Source of the DNA: Erythroxylum novogranatense
Lineage: Eukaryota > Streptophyta > Magnoliopsida > Malpighiales > Erythroxylaceae
Direction: 5' to 3'
Assembly: GCA_029891385.1 (NCBI GenBank)
Contig: CM057224.1
Location: forward strand, 32,369,005-32,433,004
DNA length: 64,000 nucleotides
Position 1 is the first letter of the stretch. Every line of letters begins with the position of its first letter. The position numbers and the translations under genes were made by a program. Below, in pieces: positions 11,897 to 23,029 of this stretch. Under the pieces are notes generated by a model. That model searched no databases and had not been told where the DNA came from. It saw only the letters and a program-made list of their open reading frames with translations.

Positions 11897-13200
11897 ACAA
11901 TGAGACATATACTCCATTAGCAAGACTTAAAGCTATTAGGATTTTGCTGGCATATGTTGTTTGTCATAACATAAAGATTTTTCAAATGGACATGAAGAGC
12001 GCTTTTCTGAATGATTTTATAGACGAAGAGGTGTATGTGAAGCAACCTCCTGGCTTCGAGGATGTTAAGAATCCAGAATATGTCTATAGACTTCATAAAG
12101 CTTTATACGGCCTGAAGCAAGCTCCTAGAGCTTGGTATGATCATCTAAGTAATTTTCTTTTGGAGAATGGGTTTACTAGAGGTCAAGTGGATAAAACGTT
12201 TTTTAGAAAGGCTTATGAGAATGATTTTATCTTAGTTCAAATTTACGTTGATGATATTATTTTTGGTGCTACCACAAAGATGTTATGTATGAGTTTTGAG
12301 AGTCTGATGAAAAATGAGTTTGAAATGAGTATGATGGGTGAGTTACAGTTCTTTCTTGGGTTGCAAGTTAAGCAAACCGAAGAGAAAATTTTTATTCATC
12401 AACAAAAGTATGTGAAAGAATTGTTGTCTAAATTTGATATGAAAAATGTGAAGCCTATGGCAACTTCGATGCATCCTTCAAACCTTTTGTCGAAAGATGA
12501 ACTTGGTAAGAAGGTGGATCAAACCCTGTATAGAGGGATGATCGGTTCTTTCTTTATCATCTTCAAAGAAGCGACTTGATATTCTGTTCAGTGTATGCTT
12601 GTGTGCAAGGTTTTAGGCCGATCCTAGAGAGTCATTTTATTGCTGTTAAAAGGATTATGAGATATCTCGCAGGTTCTACTGATCTTTGCTTAATGTTTGA
12701 GAAGGGTAAAGATTTCAGGTTAATCAGATATTGCGATGCGGACTATGCCGGAGATAGAATTGAAAGGAAGAGCACCAGTGGAGGATGTCACACTTTCTTG
12801 GCGCAAACCTAGTTTTCTAGTCAAGCAAGAGACAAAGCTCAATAGCTCTATCAACTGCCGAAGCCGAGTACATGTCTGCCACAAGTTGTTGTTCACAAAC
12901 ATTGTGGATTAAATATCAACTGGAGGATTATTCAGTTCGAGAAGATGAGATCCCAATCTATTGTGACAACACCAGCGCCATAAATCTTTCGAAGAATCCG
13001 ATACAGCATTCAAGAGTGAAGCATATCGAAGTCAGACATCATTTCTTGAGAGATTACGTTCAGAGGAAGGTGGTGACACTACAGTTCGTTGAAACAGAGT
13101 ATCAATGGGCAGATATCTTCACTAAACCATTGAGTGAAGAACGGTTCAAAAAAATCAGACGGAACCTCAATATGGTTATGTTAAATGACCAGTCAGGCTA
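11897..13200 (+). pseudogene. Copia 1 pol, part 2: RT and RNase H
   Basis: This continues the RT frame after the solo LTR. It shows NETYTPLARLKAIRILLA, FQMDMKSAFLND, LYGLKQAPRAWYD, the catalytic IYVDDIIFGAT and GELQFFLGLQVKQ. A frameshift occurs near 12555 (MIGSF to LYHL-type). RNase H follows: CDADYAGD, RKSTSGGCHTFL, a stop near 12810 and a frame break, then IYCDNTSAINLSKNP and HSRVKHIEVRHHFLRDY. The end is QWADIFTKPLSEERF with a stop at 13199. Catalytic residues survive but the reading frame is broken at least three times. Confidence 0.87.
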
Positions 13201-13466
13201 GAAGACCGTCAAAGTTAACGGCGCCAGAAACAGTAGTTTACAACTGGTAACTTCTCTCACAAGGAAGTCTTGGAGGAAAAATTTTGATAGCCTTGAGGAT
13301 CCCAACGATTCTAGAACCCATCGGATAAGACCCTTCGAGTAATCTGAAACTATAGTCATTTCGATTACTTTTACTCCCAGACATTTCAACTCTCTTTCGA
13401 AAAACTCTTGCAAACAACTTTACTTTTAAAGAATATCCTACCAGAAGCAGTTTCAAATCAGAAGCA

Positions 13467-14321
13467 ATGGAGCCAGCCACGATGTTCGGAAGGCATGTAG
13501 ACTTCGAATCTCTGAAGAGAGATGATGTGGATGTTGAACCGGAAATTGTAGAAGTTGGGTGGAGAAATTTCTTCCAAAAGGGAACCAGATATCTGAGATG
13601 AGGTATATGACTTTTGGAAGCATCTTGATCGGTTAATAACACCATCGTCTCCACGAGAGATGGAATAAGCATTATTGTGACAAAGGAGTTAGTGGAGAAG
13701 GTGACTGAATGCTCTTCAGTTGGAGAAACCCTATCATCCAAAGCCGGATGGATGTCCAAGGTTAGTATGAAGGAAGAAGATGTCAGAAAACAGTTATATG
13801 GAGCCAATGACCCATGGGAGAGGAAGACTTCAAGTCTGGTCCCGAAGGCTAGGGTTCTTCATGCTATTTTGTTTAATTGCATCTTACCAAGAGCCGGGTC
13901 AAGACATCTTGTGACTACCTTGGATGAACAATGTATGTTCTATCTGCTGAATCGTCGTCCAATAGACCTACCATTTTTTATTTTTCATTATATGGTTAAG
14001 GGGATGAAGGATACCAACAGTTATCCTTACGGCATGCTACTTACCAGGATTTTTAAGGAATCCGGAGTCCTTCTTCACAGAGGAATCAGAAGGATGGTAT
14101 CTGTTAAGAGTACTATTAACTCTGATACAGTAAGAAGAATGGGCTTGAAGACTGTGGTGAAAGTAGAAGCAGAGTCTACAAAGAAAGCTAGAACTGAGGG
14201 GGAGCGGTTATTAAAGAAGTCTCCCGCCATTAGCTCTAAATCTCAAGAAAGGATGAGATTACCGATAGATGAAAGAAGAAAACTATCGGGTAGACCGTTG
14301 ATAAAACAGGCAAGTCCTTAA
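13467..14321 (+). pseudogene. Extra Copia 1 gene after RNase H, plant-transposon-protein-like
   Basis: A frame starts near the ATG at 13467 (MEPATMFGRHVDFESLKRDD), is broken around 13600-13670, and reopens from about 13677 to 14321. The block FNCILPRAGSRHLVTTLDEQ plus SYPYGMLLTRIFKESGV resembles the plant-specific domain called putative plant transposon protein. This domain is often found in retroelement-derived ORFs and sits where Sireviruses carry an env-like gene. I see no signal peptide or transmembrane segment here, so an envelope role is not supported. Confidence 0.55.
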
Positions 14322-14399
14322 AAAGAAGTGAACCCAGTTCGGAGAATAGATGAAGGTGCGCAGAAGAGAAAAGGAGAGTCTTTTGGGATAGATTTCTAA

Positions 14400-15786
14400 A
14401 AAGGCGAAGAGATTACCAAGGATTCGAACCCTGAAACAGCAGGAAGACAAGAGAGCCAGAGAGCAGAGTCAAGCAGAAATATCTAGATCTCACGTACCGA
14501 AGGGAACAAGATCTCTAGTCTTAATTTTAGAAGAAGACTCAGCCAAACAGGCTAAAGAGACTGAGAAGAAAAGAAAGTCGGAGTCTGAGAAGGAAAAATC
14601 TCAAGTGCAGAAATCTTCAAGACTGACTGAAACAGAAGAAAAGAATAAGAAGATTAGTCGGAAGAAGACTGTGTCCACTGCTGGGGAAGTTAGTCGAAAG
14701 AAAGATACCTTCAATGCTGCTCAAAAAGAAAAGGAAATTGAGCATAGCAGAGTTCAGGATATCCCCACTACTCAATAGGAGGAACCAGAGGAGCTAAGCC
14801 TGGTTCAGGAAAATCCTATTGAAGCGGAACCAGAGGCAGCAGCAGAACTAAACTTGGTTCAGGCACCACGGGAGAAATCCGATGAATCTGGTCTAATTGT
14901 ATACAACTATTCGAGAATTTTGAGAAGACACAAGTTGAAGATCAAAATGGTTGAAGTTGTTATCAAGAGGAGGACTGCTATCGCTATCTGTAATCAACCA
15001 AGGAAGAAGATAATGGCTGTCATACAACCTATTTTAATAAGTAGTGACACATGGCATTTACTGAAAGAAGATGAAAAGATGTTTTATGATGTCTTAAGGG
15101 ATGCTGCTATTAAGCCATACCCTACAAAAATGTCCAGCAAACCGTGTACTATTTATCCAATCACAGAGAAGACAGTAATAAAGGTTGTACTGGATATTCA
15201 GCCAAGATATCCTTTGGATTTCAATAAGGGGAAGTCGAAGCTATTTCCTGAAGAAGTTAGTGATGATCTGTCCACATATCAAATTGAAGAAGAAGTGCGT
15301 CGAATTGATGAAGCATGCGCTTCAAAAGAGAATACTGATGGAGCTAGCTGTAGCTATACAGATAAGAAGGAATACTGTCCAGTAGGGGAAAGACTCATAA
15401 CAGGGACATTTATTGAATTCCTTGTTCGGACAGTTTTGCGTATTAGACCTTTATCTAATACACTGTCTATTAAGGCTGAAGGCATACACTTACAAGGAAG
15501 ACAGTTGCTTATGCTACCTGCTCCCTTTGATTTAGACCTTCCAGAGTCAAATCTATTCGTTCATCCACCTACATTTGCGATTCGAGAAGATTACATTCCA
15601 TTCTCAGACGCATATGCTACAACAATTGTGTTCACTTCACCCTCAGCAGATAATGATCAATCCTCCTCACCGTTGGACTCACAAGATGAAATCAGCAAAT
15701 TACGCAGAGAAGTCAACGAGATAAAGGAGACAATGAATGATTTCAAGAAGATGATGACAAAAATGTTGAAGAGCCATCATCGTTAA
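14400..15786 (+). pseudogene. Copia 1 second 3' ORF: charged linker plus C-terminal coiled coil
   Basis: From about 14460 the frame encodes a Lys/Glu-rich linker, interrupted by TAG at 14776-14778. It continues open through the ATG at 14854 to the stop at 15784 (310 codons). The C-terminus (DEISKLRREVNEIKETMNDF) has a heptad pattern typical of a coiled coil. The middle has no motif I recognise. It probably belongs to the same protein as the preceding ORF, split by mutations. It ends about 200 bp before the polypurine tract. Confidence 0.5.
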
Positions 15787-15989
15787 TCATTTTTAAAAAA
15801 TAGGGGGAGAAGAAAATGAGCAGAGGAGAAGAGAATGTTCAGAAAAGAATCTCAGAAAAGAATCTCAAAAGGTGTGACGGAAGCAGACGAAGAAAAGAAA
15901 GGAAGAAGAGAAAGAAGAGTTCTGAAGATAAGATTTTTTTCTTATACATTGTATTTTGTTTTCTTTTTTGTATATAATTTGTTATCATC

Positions 15990-16003
15990 AAAAAGGGGGA
16001 GAT
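15990..16003 (+). other. Copia 1 polypurine tract
   Basis: AAAAAGGGGGAGATT directly precedes the TGTTAAG start of the 3' LTR. It is the expected plus-strand primer site for reverse transcription. Confidence 0.8.
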
Positions 16004-17036
16004 TGTTAAGTCAAGTTGACTTTACATATATATATGATTTTGATGAATAACAATGAAGTAGTAAAAGAAGACGCAAAATAGAAAACAGACAGACGGAAAA
16101 ATACAAACGCAGACTGAAGAAAACAAACGGAGAAGTAGAGACGCAGACGCAAAGTAAAACATAGACACAGACGCAGATGCAAAATGAAAAACAGACGCAG
16201 ATGCAAAATGAAAAGCAGACGCAGACGCAAATATAGACGCAAAGTGAAAAACAGATGCAGACGCAAACGCAAACGCAAAATAAAAAACAGACGCAAATGC
16301 AAACGCAGAAATACAGACGCAGAAAAGCAGACGCAGAAACACAGACGTAAAAAATATAGACGGAGAAAAGTAGACTCGGAATTCAAAAAGAAGACGCAAG
16401 AGTCAGTTCGAGTTAGTTACAGAACTCAACTGATTAATCGTTTCTTTCAAGATTTAAGAAACAAGATTCAAGATTCAAGAATCAAGAAGCAGTTACAGAC
16501 GAAGACTATAAATATGAGTCAAAGTCGAAGATTGCAAAGTTAGCAAGTGCGAAAACAAAAAGAACAAAAGCTGAGATAATTGATTTACGTATGCAACCTC
16601 TGTGCAAATTAGCTGAGAGCTAATTTTACTGTAACAGTTTTCAATTACTTTTGTAAGAAAGTAGTGCAGATAGCCTGCAGAGGCTATGAGTGAAAGAATA
16701 CTGAGTGTAGAGACCTGAAGAGGCTCGTAAATAATACTTGTAAAAGTTGAAGAGATAGTGAAATCTCAGAAAGAACTCTGAGGACTGGACGTAGCCCAAG
16801 GTTTGGGGTGAACCAGGATAAAATCACTATGTCAACTTCTCTCTACCTTATATCTCTTAAAGTTCAAAGTTTTGTTATTACTTAAATTCTGAAACAAGTT
16901 TTCAAAGTTTTGATTTATTCGAATTTACAGAAGTTTCGGTAAAAGAAGTTCGTTTTTACAAAACTACTTTGAAAGAATTTTCAAGAAGGGGAATACACAA
17001 TTCAACCCCCCTTCTCGTGTATTCGTTATCGTTTCA
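16004..17036 (+). mobile_element. Copia 1 3' LTR
   Basis: It starts TGTTAAGTCAAGTTGAC, like the 5' copy, and ends near GTATTCGTTATCGTTTCA. It holds the hexamer array (16066-16395) and a likely promoter/leader part after it. It is the only copy with the terminal 180 bp. The exact 3' end is uncertain by a few bases because no perfect target duplication was found. Confidence 0.8.
16066..16395 (+). repeat. GACGCA-type hexamer array in the 3' LTR of Copia 1
   Basis: Same irregular GACGCA/AACGCA array as in the 5' LTR, but shorter and with a different unit order. The two LTR copies have therefore changed array length since insertion. Confidence 0.8.
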
Positions 17037-17913
17037 TAAGCATTGTACTAACGTGTGATTTACTTCACTGTGCTCCGTGATATATGTTTTGTGTACAGAG
17101 CTATGCTCTGTGATTCTGTTCCGACTGAGACCTATGGGCCAGTAATTGTGTATAAGTATGTGATGGGCACTCGGTCACAACAATAATAACGAATGTGAGA
17201 CTCATGCATATAACATTACAAGATTGAATCCAGTGATTGAATATTAGTGAATTATGTGATATGTGCGTTTGATCCGGTGAACTCATCAATGATGGTTCAC
17301 TCACTGAGTTCGCAAAACTCATCAAAATTACAACGTTGTCTTTTCAGGACATAGGAGCGATTCATTTCGCTAGGAGCTCCACTATCATACAGATTGTGTC
17401 TTAGGCAAGTGTGGTCATGGCTCAAAGGTCGGTCAGCTGAGACTCTTGGATGACTTATATAGATTTAATACATTTCCTCTTTCATGTAAGACTTTTGTAT
17501 TAGGTTTTTGATGATGTACATAAGAAAAACATGAAAGACACAATGTAATCATCGATTTTGTGAAAGGAAATGAGGACAGAGTAGTTTCATCAAAAAAAGA
17601 AATAAATATTTTGATCTTCTTACGATTCCTTATAGGTACATATTAATATTATGTCATTTGGAGTGAATGTAGTGATCGAACGTAGCTCGCTCTTATCGTA
17701 TATTATGTACCAGAATGACCTCCTACATAGGTACATATTGTATGTTATGTATGGATTTTGTATAGGCAGTATGGATGATAGTCCAAACCTGGACTTTAAG
17801 TTTAGTGCAGATCTGTGACTTTTCTGTTCCTTTTTTGCAGATTTGCTATTTAAGTGGCAGCTTAATTGTTGTACAACTCTTGGTTAAAAGAAAAAGTAAA
17901 GTGTTATATTACA
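17037..17913 (+). mobile_element. Ty3/gypsy 3' LTR, second part
   Basis: It continues the LTR started at 2352 after the Copia insertion. The segment around 17270-17330 (GGTGAACTCATCAATGATGG, then TTCACTCACTGAGTTCGC) matches the solo LTR near 8460-8510 on the opposite strand. The end is placed near a degenerate TGTTATATTACA at 17902-17913, by analogy with the TGTTACA ends of its relatives. This boundary is tentative. Confidence 0.5.
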
Positions 17914-18758
17914 AATGAAGTTGGAATTCTAGTTCCGAGTCTACAATCCTTAACGACCCTTGGATACCCTCAAAAGCAATCAGGCAAATGTCTGAAAATT
18001 GTTATCGCGATATATTAGAGTTCGGCTAGCATTGCAGGACCTAAATATTATGATAAATTATATTTTGAAATTTTGAAATTTTACTATATTATTTATAATT
18101 ATAAATTATATTAAATAAAATTTTATATTTATTATAAGTAATGCTTATTGTTTATTCATGTTAACAATAATTTGTTTTAAGTGTAGTCTACTGTTTATTC
18201 TATGTTATATAATATTTTCGGTTATATATATATATGGATTATAATTAATTAAAATATTTTTGAATTTAATTATTAACAATAGAATTGTTAGAAAGGTATT
18301 CGCCGACGACCACAGGACCAACCTAAAAGGCACTCGGGTCTGGCTGGGCATGTTTTACATCGCCGTAGTAAGTTGTTAAAGCTTATGATACTGCAACTTT
18401 TAGATTTTGAGGAAGCAAAGCAATTATGAAATTTCCTCTCGAAATTGGGATTTTAATGTTTTAGTTTTTATTGAATCTGTTGTTCCAGAGACTGATCGCT
18501 CTAAGATAAGGAAGGCTGAAGAGACACAGAGTTTTTGGAGAGTAAGAAGGTGGTAAAAACAGAGAGTTCTTTGTTCCATCTATTAAGACTCTAACAATCT
18601 TTAAGGGCAAGAAACAAGCTGGCCAATCAAGCATACAAAACAGTCGGCATACTTCTCCTCAGAGATCGAAATGGTTATCAGTTTACAGAACAACACTTCA
18701 TCATGCATGTTTGGCAATTGCTTATTTTATTAACTTTCCAATGAATTACAGACAAAAT
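17914..18758. other. AT-rich intergenic sequence
   Basis: I find no gene or recognisable element. 18060-18300 is almost pure A/T. 18298-18370 is briefly GC-richer, with no open frame I recognise. The last part is the 3' flank of the DUF26 gene. Confidence 0.5.
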
Positions 18759-19487
18759 TTAAAAGTTCACAAAAGGGTATATCTCATATCTAAGGTTGCA
18801 ACTCCCCGAATAAAACTTTCCACCAGGGTTCTTCAAGCAGTTAAATGCATGGATATAAGCCATCTTTTCCAGACACTTCTTACAACTTGATCTAGATAGA
18901 TCCCTGGTGCACTGAACCAACGCATAAATCTTCGTTGACGATCCCAGATTCACGTCTCCGGAAGCAAATAGGCTAGAACTCGCTGAAGCTTCCTTGATTA
19001 ACCTGCGGAAAAGCTGGCGTCTTCTCCGCCTTAATTTTGCCGGATGTTGTACTTCCCGAAAGTTACACTGCTGGATGTGGGTTTTGTAGTCAACATGGCC
19101 AAAAAAATTGTTGTTGGAGTACTTTAACAAACAATTGTCATACCAAATGATTGCTGCTCTGTCTAAACCGCAGCTCTTTTGGAGTTCAACGGCGGCCGCC
19201 TGAATACAACTTTGGCAATCCTGGTTTTTGAGGTTAGCTGTACAAAGAGCAATTCCGTAGGAGGTTTGTCCAGGTGAGTTTTGCCCTTGTGTGCTTTGAC
19301 TAAAACCTGTAAAAGGTGTAGAAGAAGCTAAATCGGAAAGAAGCCGGTTCAGGTTAGATTGGTAAGGATCATTGTCTTGGAACTTATTATTTGAACAAAT
19401 GTGGAATAGAGGGCCTCCATGAGCAGCTGAGATTAAAACTACAAACGAAAGTAGATAGAAGGCATTGCCCAAGTTTGAGAGGACCAT
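18759..19487 (-). CDS. Cysteine-rich repeat secretory protein, two DUF26 domains
   Basis: A single-exon gene of 242 codons. The N-terminus (MVLSNLGNAFYLLSFVVL) is a signal peptide, with likely cleavage after the AAHG region around residue 25. Two DUF26 (Gnk2-type) domains follow, each with the C-X8-C-X2-C signature: CTANLKNQDCQSC and CTRDLSRSSCKKC. There is no transmembrane or kinase domain, so it belongs to the secreted CRRSP class (CRRSP38-like) and not the CRK receptor kinases. Such proteins act in the apoplast and some bind mannose or have antifungal activity; its specific role is unknown. A basic stretch (RRRRRQLFRRL) lies between the domains. The ATG is the first in frame after a TATA-like box, and the length fits the family. 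A decayed paralogue lies 1.2 kb upstream. Confidence 0.9.
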   Translation of the reverse strand: MVLSNLGNAFYLLSFVVLISAAHGGPLFHICSNNKFQDNDPYQSNLNRLLSDLASSTPFTGFSQSTQGQNSPGQTSYGIALCTANLKNQDCQSCIQAAAVELQKSCGLDRAAIIWYDNCLLKYSNNNFFGHVDYKTHIQQCNFREVQHPAKLRRRRRQLFRRLIKEASASSSLFASGDVNLGSSTKIYALVQCTRDLSRSSCKKCLEKMAYIHAFNCLKNPGGKFYSGSCNLRYEIYPFVNF

Positions 19488-19521
19488 TTTTGTGCTTACG
19501 CTTTGAAGCTTAAGGTGGTGT

Positions 19522-19540
19522 ACAAATATATATATATACA
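19522..19540 (-). promoter_or_regulatory. TATA-like box of the DUF26 gene
   Basis: TATATATATATATTTGTA, read on the minus strand, lies 35-55 bp before the ATG. The position fits a short 5' UTR, but simple TA runs are common here, so the assignment is tentative. Confidence 0.4.
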
Positions 19541-19982
19541 GCGTCTGTTCAACTTGTAGACGAATTGTTTATATGCGGGTTGACATAATAATGACTGAGA
19601 CTTGGTATATAGTTTCTTTTACTTTTAAGTTATTAATCGGTTTATTAGGTTAGAATCAGTTAAAAGACAAGAAGGTAGATGAGAAATTGAGAACATATAT
19701 CTGGTGATCGATATTACTATCCTACTGAATACCTCCAACTCCAACTCAAACGGAATCTAATTTACGTACGGGGAAAATATCTGAATTAAATTGAAAAGAA
19801 ACAACATATCTGTCTTTTTGTTCACATCCCTTAATTTGTTGTTACCTACAACCTTGCCTTCTGGTGTGAAGCAATTGAAGAGTTGCTGGTTAACTTGCTA
19901 CTTAGATCTAATGACATTCAACAGCATTTAAGTTCAAATAAATTTATGGAAAAATGAAAATTCTATTATGATCAAAACACTC

Positions 19983-20096
19983 AACTGTTTTCGTAATTAG
20001 TACATCAATTGTTGTTTTACAAGGCACAATCAACAGTATAACTATTTTCATAATTAGTACATCATCCGTTGTTTTACAAGTCACAATCAACAGCAT
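19983..20096. repeat. 57-bp tandem duplication
   Basis: Two adjacent copies start AACTGTTTTCGTAATTAG (19983) and AACTATTTTCATAATTAG (20040) and differ at several positions. It is a simple local duplication with no visible function. Confidence 0.75.
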
Positions 20097-20703
20097 CTCT
20101 TTAATAAAATTAGAAGTTTAGAACATTTAAATGAAACATTTATGTGAGTTCGAAAAGAATTCAATAAAACGAATTTATTGCCTTAATAACCCTGTGTTAT
20201 TCAAAAGTTGCTAAAAAAAATCTTGACATATAAAAATTAGCAAAAAACACCCTGAGTTGAAATTTTATTAACTCACATTTCTTAGCGTAGAGGAGCACAA
20301 CACACCTAAGGTTTTTTTGCAAAAAATTGAAAACATATAAGGTTAATAGAGTAACATTTTATATCTCGGGGTTTAATTACCTACTTTAGATAACATGCGT
20401 CAATCATTCATGTTAATTTTGTCTCAATAAAACTATATATATTTTCACGTTACAATTGCCACTGTACCTTTTTTTTGTATACATTTAACATAAAACTTGT
20501 CTTTTATTTTGTCTAGTGACTCATTTATGATAAAGTTCTTGAAAGTGAAGAAATAGGAAAACATTTTTTTTACATATTCAATTCATTGCGCTCACTCCTC
20601 TTCAGAAATTATAACAATTTCGGGTTTTCATATAAGCACTTTGACCACCAACTTTCTGAATAATCCAACTTCCAACTATATTTCTAAAGCTAAGAATCAA
20701 GCA

Positions 20704-21356
20704 TTCACAAAAGGGTTTATCTCAAATTTCATGCTGCAACTCCCTGAAACAAACTTTCCACCAGCTAAATTCTAGCAATAAAATTCGTTTTCATAAGCCA
20801 TCTTTCTAAGACACTTCATGCAACTCGAGCTCTAGATCCCTAGTGCACTGGACAGCCCAATGTCTACAGCTGCATAGAGGTCTGAACTCCGGAGAATTTC
20901 CCTTACCAGCCGGCGAAACAACCTGTGTCTCCCGCGTCTTAATTTTGCGGATGCTTTAAAATTTCTCCATTGCACTGATAGAACTGATCTTTGTAGTCAA
21001 TATGGCAAAACAACCTGTGACTTGAGTACTTCAACGTGCATTTTTCATACCAAATTATTGCTGCTTTGTCAGAAGGACAACGACTGCGCATTTCAGTGCT
21101 TGCTTCCTCGAGACAAGTTTTACAATCATGGTTCCTGATGTTGCCTGCACAAAGAGGAAGATCGTGAACGTGGACTGAGTTTTCGCCCAGCGAGTTTCTA
21201 GGAATGCCTATGGACGGTGTAGAAGAGATTAATATTGAAAGAAGATCGTTCCGGTTAGATTCGGAAGGATCATTGGCGTTGAACTTAGGGCTTGAACAGA
21301 TATGGCCAATTGGGTTTCCAAGAACAACCGGGATAAGAACTGCAACTGACGATGGG
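20704..21356 (-). pseudogene. DUF26 secretory protein pseudogene (tandem paralogue)
   Basis: Read on the minus strand, the frame shows GHICSSPKFNANDPSESNRN, then CAGNIRNHDCKTC with the C-X8-C-X2-C signature intact, and KAAIIWYEKCTLKYSS. It stops after KHPQN near 20940 and resumes in another frame with LRRGRHRLFRRLVRE. Most of the second domain is damaged: the C-X8-C part is lost, a stop follows ALGI, and CMKCLRKMAYENEFYC is kept. No in-frame ATG or full signal peptide is found. Gene order and strand match the intact copy at 18759-19487, so the pair arose by tandem duplication and this copy then decayed. Confidence 0.85.
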
Positions 21357-21954
21357 AATTAGCATAATTTGAGGAAACCACCTTGCCAACTGGTGGAGGT
21401 GTTGAAGCTAGATCTTGTATTACTTTTTTACTGATTGCTAAAATTCCAACAAATAACAATCAATCGAATTCTAAAGATGCCGGCAGGATTCCCATTTTTT
21501 GCGGTTTATATAAAATACGCCATGTAACCGCACGTGAATTAGATATATATAGCCTAAAACTTAAAAGAATTGAGTTTGAAGATTGAAAAATTTATAGATT
21601 AAATTTCATTTATTAAAAAACTTAGTACGAATTTATATTTATAAATATCTTAAATTTAGGTTAATTTACAATTGCCGTCTAAAATAATTTGTACTTATAC
21701 AATTATTAGAAAAATACAAGATACAAAATTATCTAAGCATTTATATTTTAGATTACTTATTTTGTTTTAATTATTTATTAAAATAAAGGATAAAAGAAAA
21801 GAGCACTCCCTCCATTTAAGGCAATTTTGAAAAACCTATCATTTTGAATTCTCAAAAAAAAATTCTAATTTGAACTTGTCTAGAAAAACCCCCTAGAGTT
21901 AACTTTCATTTTAAAAACTACCAAAAAAATTCCATCTAGTTTGAACTTGTCCAA
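21357..21954. other. AT-rich spacer
   Basis: No gene is seen. It contains remains of the DUF26 pseudogene 5' flank (TATA-like sequence near 21545) and low-complexity A/T-rich sequence up to the Copia fragment. Confidence 0.5.
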
Positions 21955-23010
21955 TGCTCAATTCCTATGTGTTTGATTCTTTCATGAAACACTGGATTAG
22001 AAGCAGCATGGATAGTAATTTGATTATCACAAAAAAAAACTTCATCTGTGATAATTCTACAAGCTTTAACTCTTAAACTAGTTGCTTCAACCAAATAAGC
22101 TCACAAGTTGCTAAAGTCATTGCACGATATTTTGTTTCAACACTCAATCTGGCAACAACATCTTGCTACTTACTTTTCTAAGATACAATATTTCCTCCAT
22201 GAAGAACACAAAAGCTTGAAATAGAATGCCTATCGGATGGAAAACCTACCCGATCAGCATCAGAGTATCCAATAATTTGTGAATGACCCCAGTTTTGATA
22301 TAATAATCCTTTTCTTGTGCACCCTTAATGTACCTCAAATAACTACATACTAATGACTATCACATGGAGCTTGTAGAAATTGGATAACAACACTAACGGA
22401 GAAAGAAATATCAAGCCATGTGATGGTGATATAATTTTCCTACCAATCTCCAGTATCATCCAGGATCAACAAGTGGCTCCCCCTAACCAAGTAAAAGCTT
22501 TGAATTAGGATCTATTGAAGAGTCCATTAGTCTACAATCTAACATTCATATTTCTTCTAGAATATCCAATGCATTCTCTAAAAGAGTATTATACCATATT
22601 TGGACTAAGCAACTTTTATACCAAGGAAGTACCAAAGTAAACCTAAATCTTTTGGCTAAAAATGATGGAACAAATATTTCTAAATATTTCTTTTGTCTGA
22701 AAATGATGCAACAAATGTTTCTTCAATTGTTCAATCCTACCTTGATCACTTCCAATAATAAAAATATCATCCACATAAACAATCAAATAGATATAATGTT
22801 CTGATGATGTATATTTAGAAAAGACAGAGTGATCAGGCTCACGTCAAATCATACCAAACTCTTGAATAACATTACTAGACCGTCCAAACCAAGCACGAGG
22901 ATATTTTTCAAATTATAAGGAAGCTATAGAAGATTAAAGAACTAAAATTACTTAAGTTGTTATTTTATCAGCTAAAAGATAAGTTGGATAAGGTATAAAA
23001 ATGCATTATT
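21955..23010 (-). mobile_element. Decayed Ty1/copia fragment, RT to RNase H (copy 2)
   Basis: Nearly the same sequence as 1-1030, in the same orientation. Read on the minus strand it shows the RT segment around 22690-22900 and PVFHERIKHIGIEH (RNase H end) near 21960-22000. It extends a little further left than the window shows for copy 1. It is broken by stops and small indels and joins a LINE fragment near 23010. Confidence 0.75.
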
Positions 23011-23029
23011 AAGATCCTATTAATCCCTT

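Larger units (their letters stand above)
5097..17036 (+). mobile_element. Copia 1: Sirevirus-like Ty1/copia element, degenerate and nested
   Basis: It has two related LTRs starting TGTTAAGTCAAGTTGAC (5097 and 16004), the pol order protease, integrase, RT, RNase H, a further gene region after RNase H, and a polypurine tract before the 3' LTR. The extra 3' gene region and pol features suggest a Sirevirus/Maximus-type lineage (inference). The element is inactive. The 5' LTR is truncated, PBS and most of gag are gone, pol has several stops and frameshifts, and a 3.9-kb solo LTR splits the RT. It sits inside a gypsy LTR. A perfect target duplication is not seen; the flanks ctttg and cattg match at 4 of 5 bases if the 3' end is placed at 17040. 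Confidence 0.85.
19488..20703. other. Intergenic region between the DUF26 copies
   Basis: AT-rich, without open frames I recognise. It includes the DUF26 promoter at its left end and one tandem duplication of about 57 bp (19983-20096). The 20190-20400 stretch has no recognisable coding or element signature. Confidence 0.5.

Noticed and set aside
13238..13807. 189-codon minus-strand frame with Thr/Ser-rich sequence
   Set aside because: It is antisense to the extra Copia 1 coding region, which has recognisable protein features on the plus strand.
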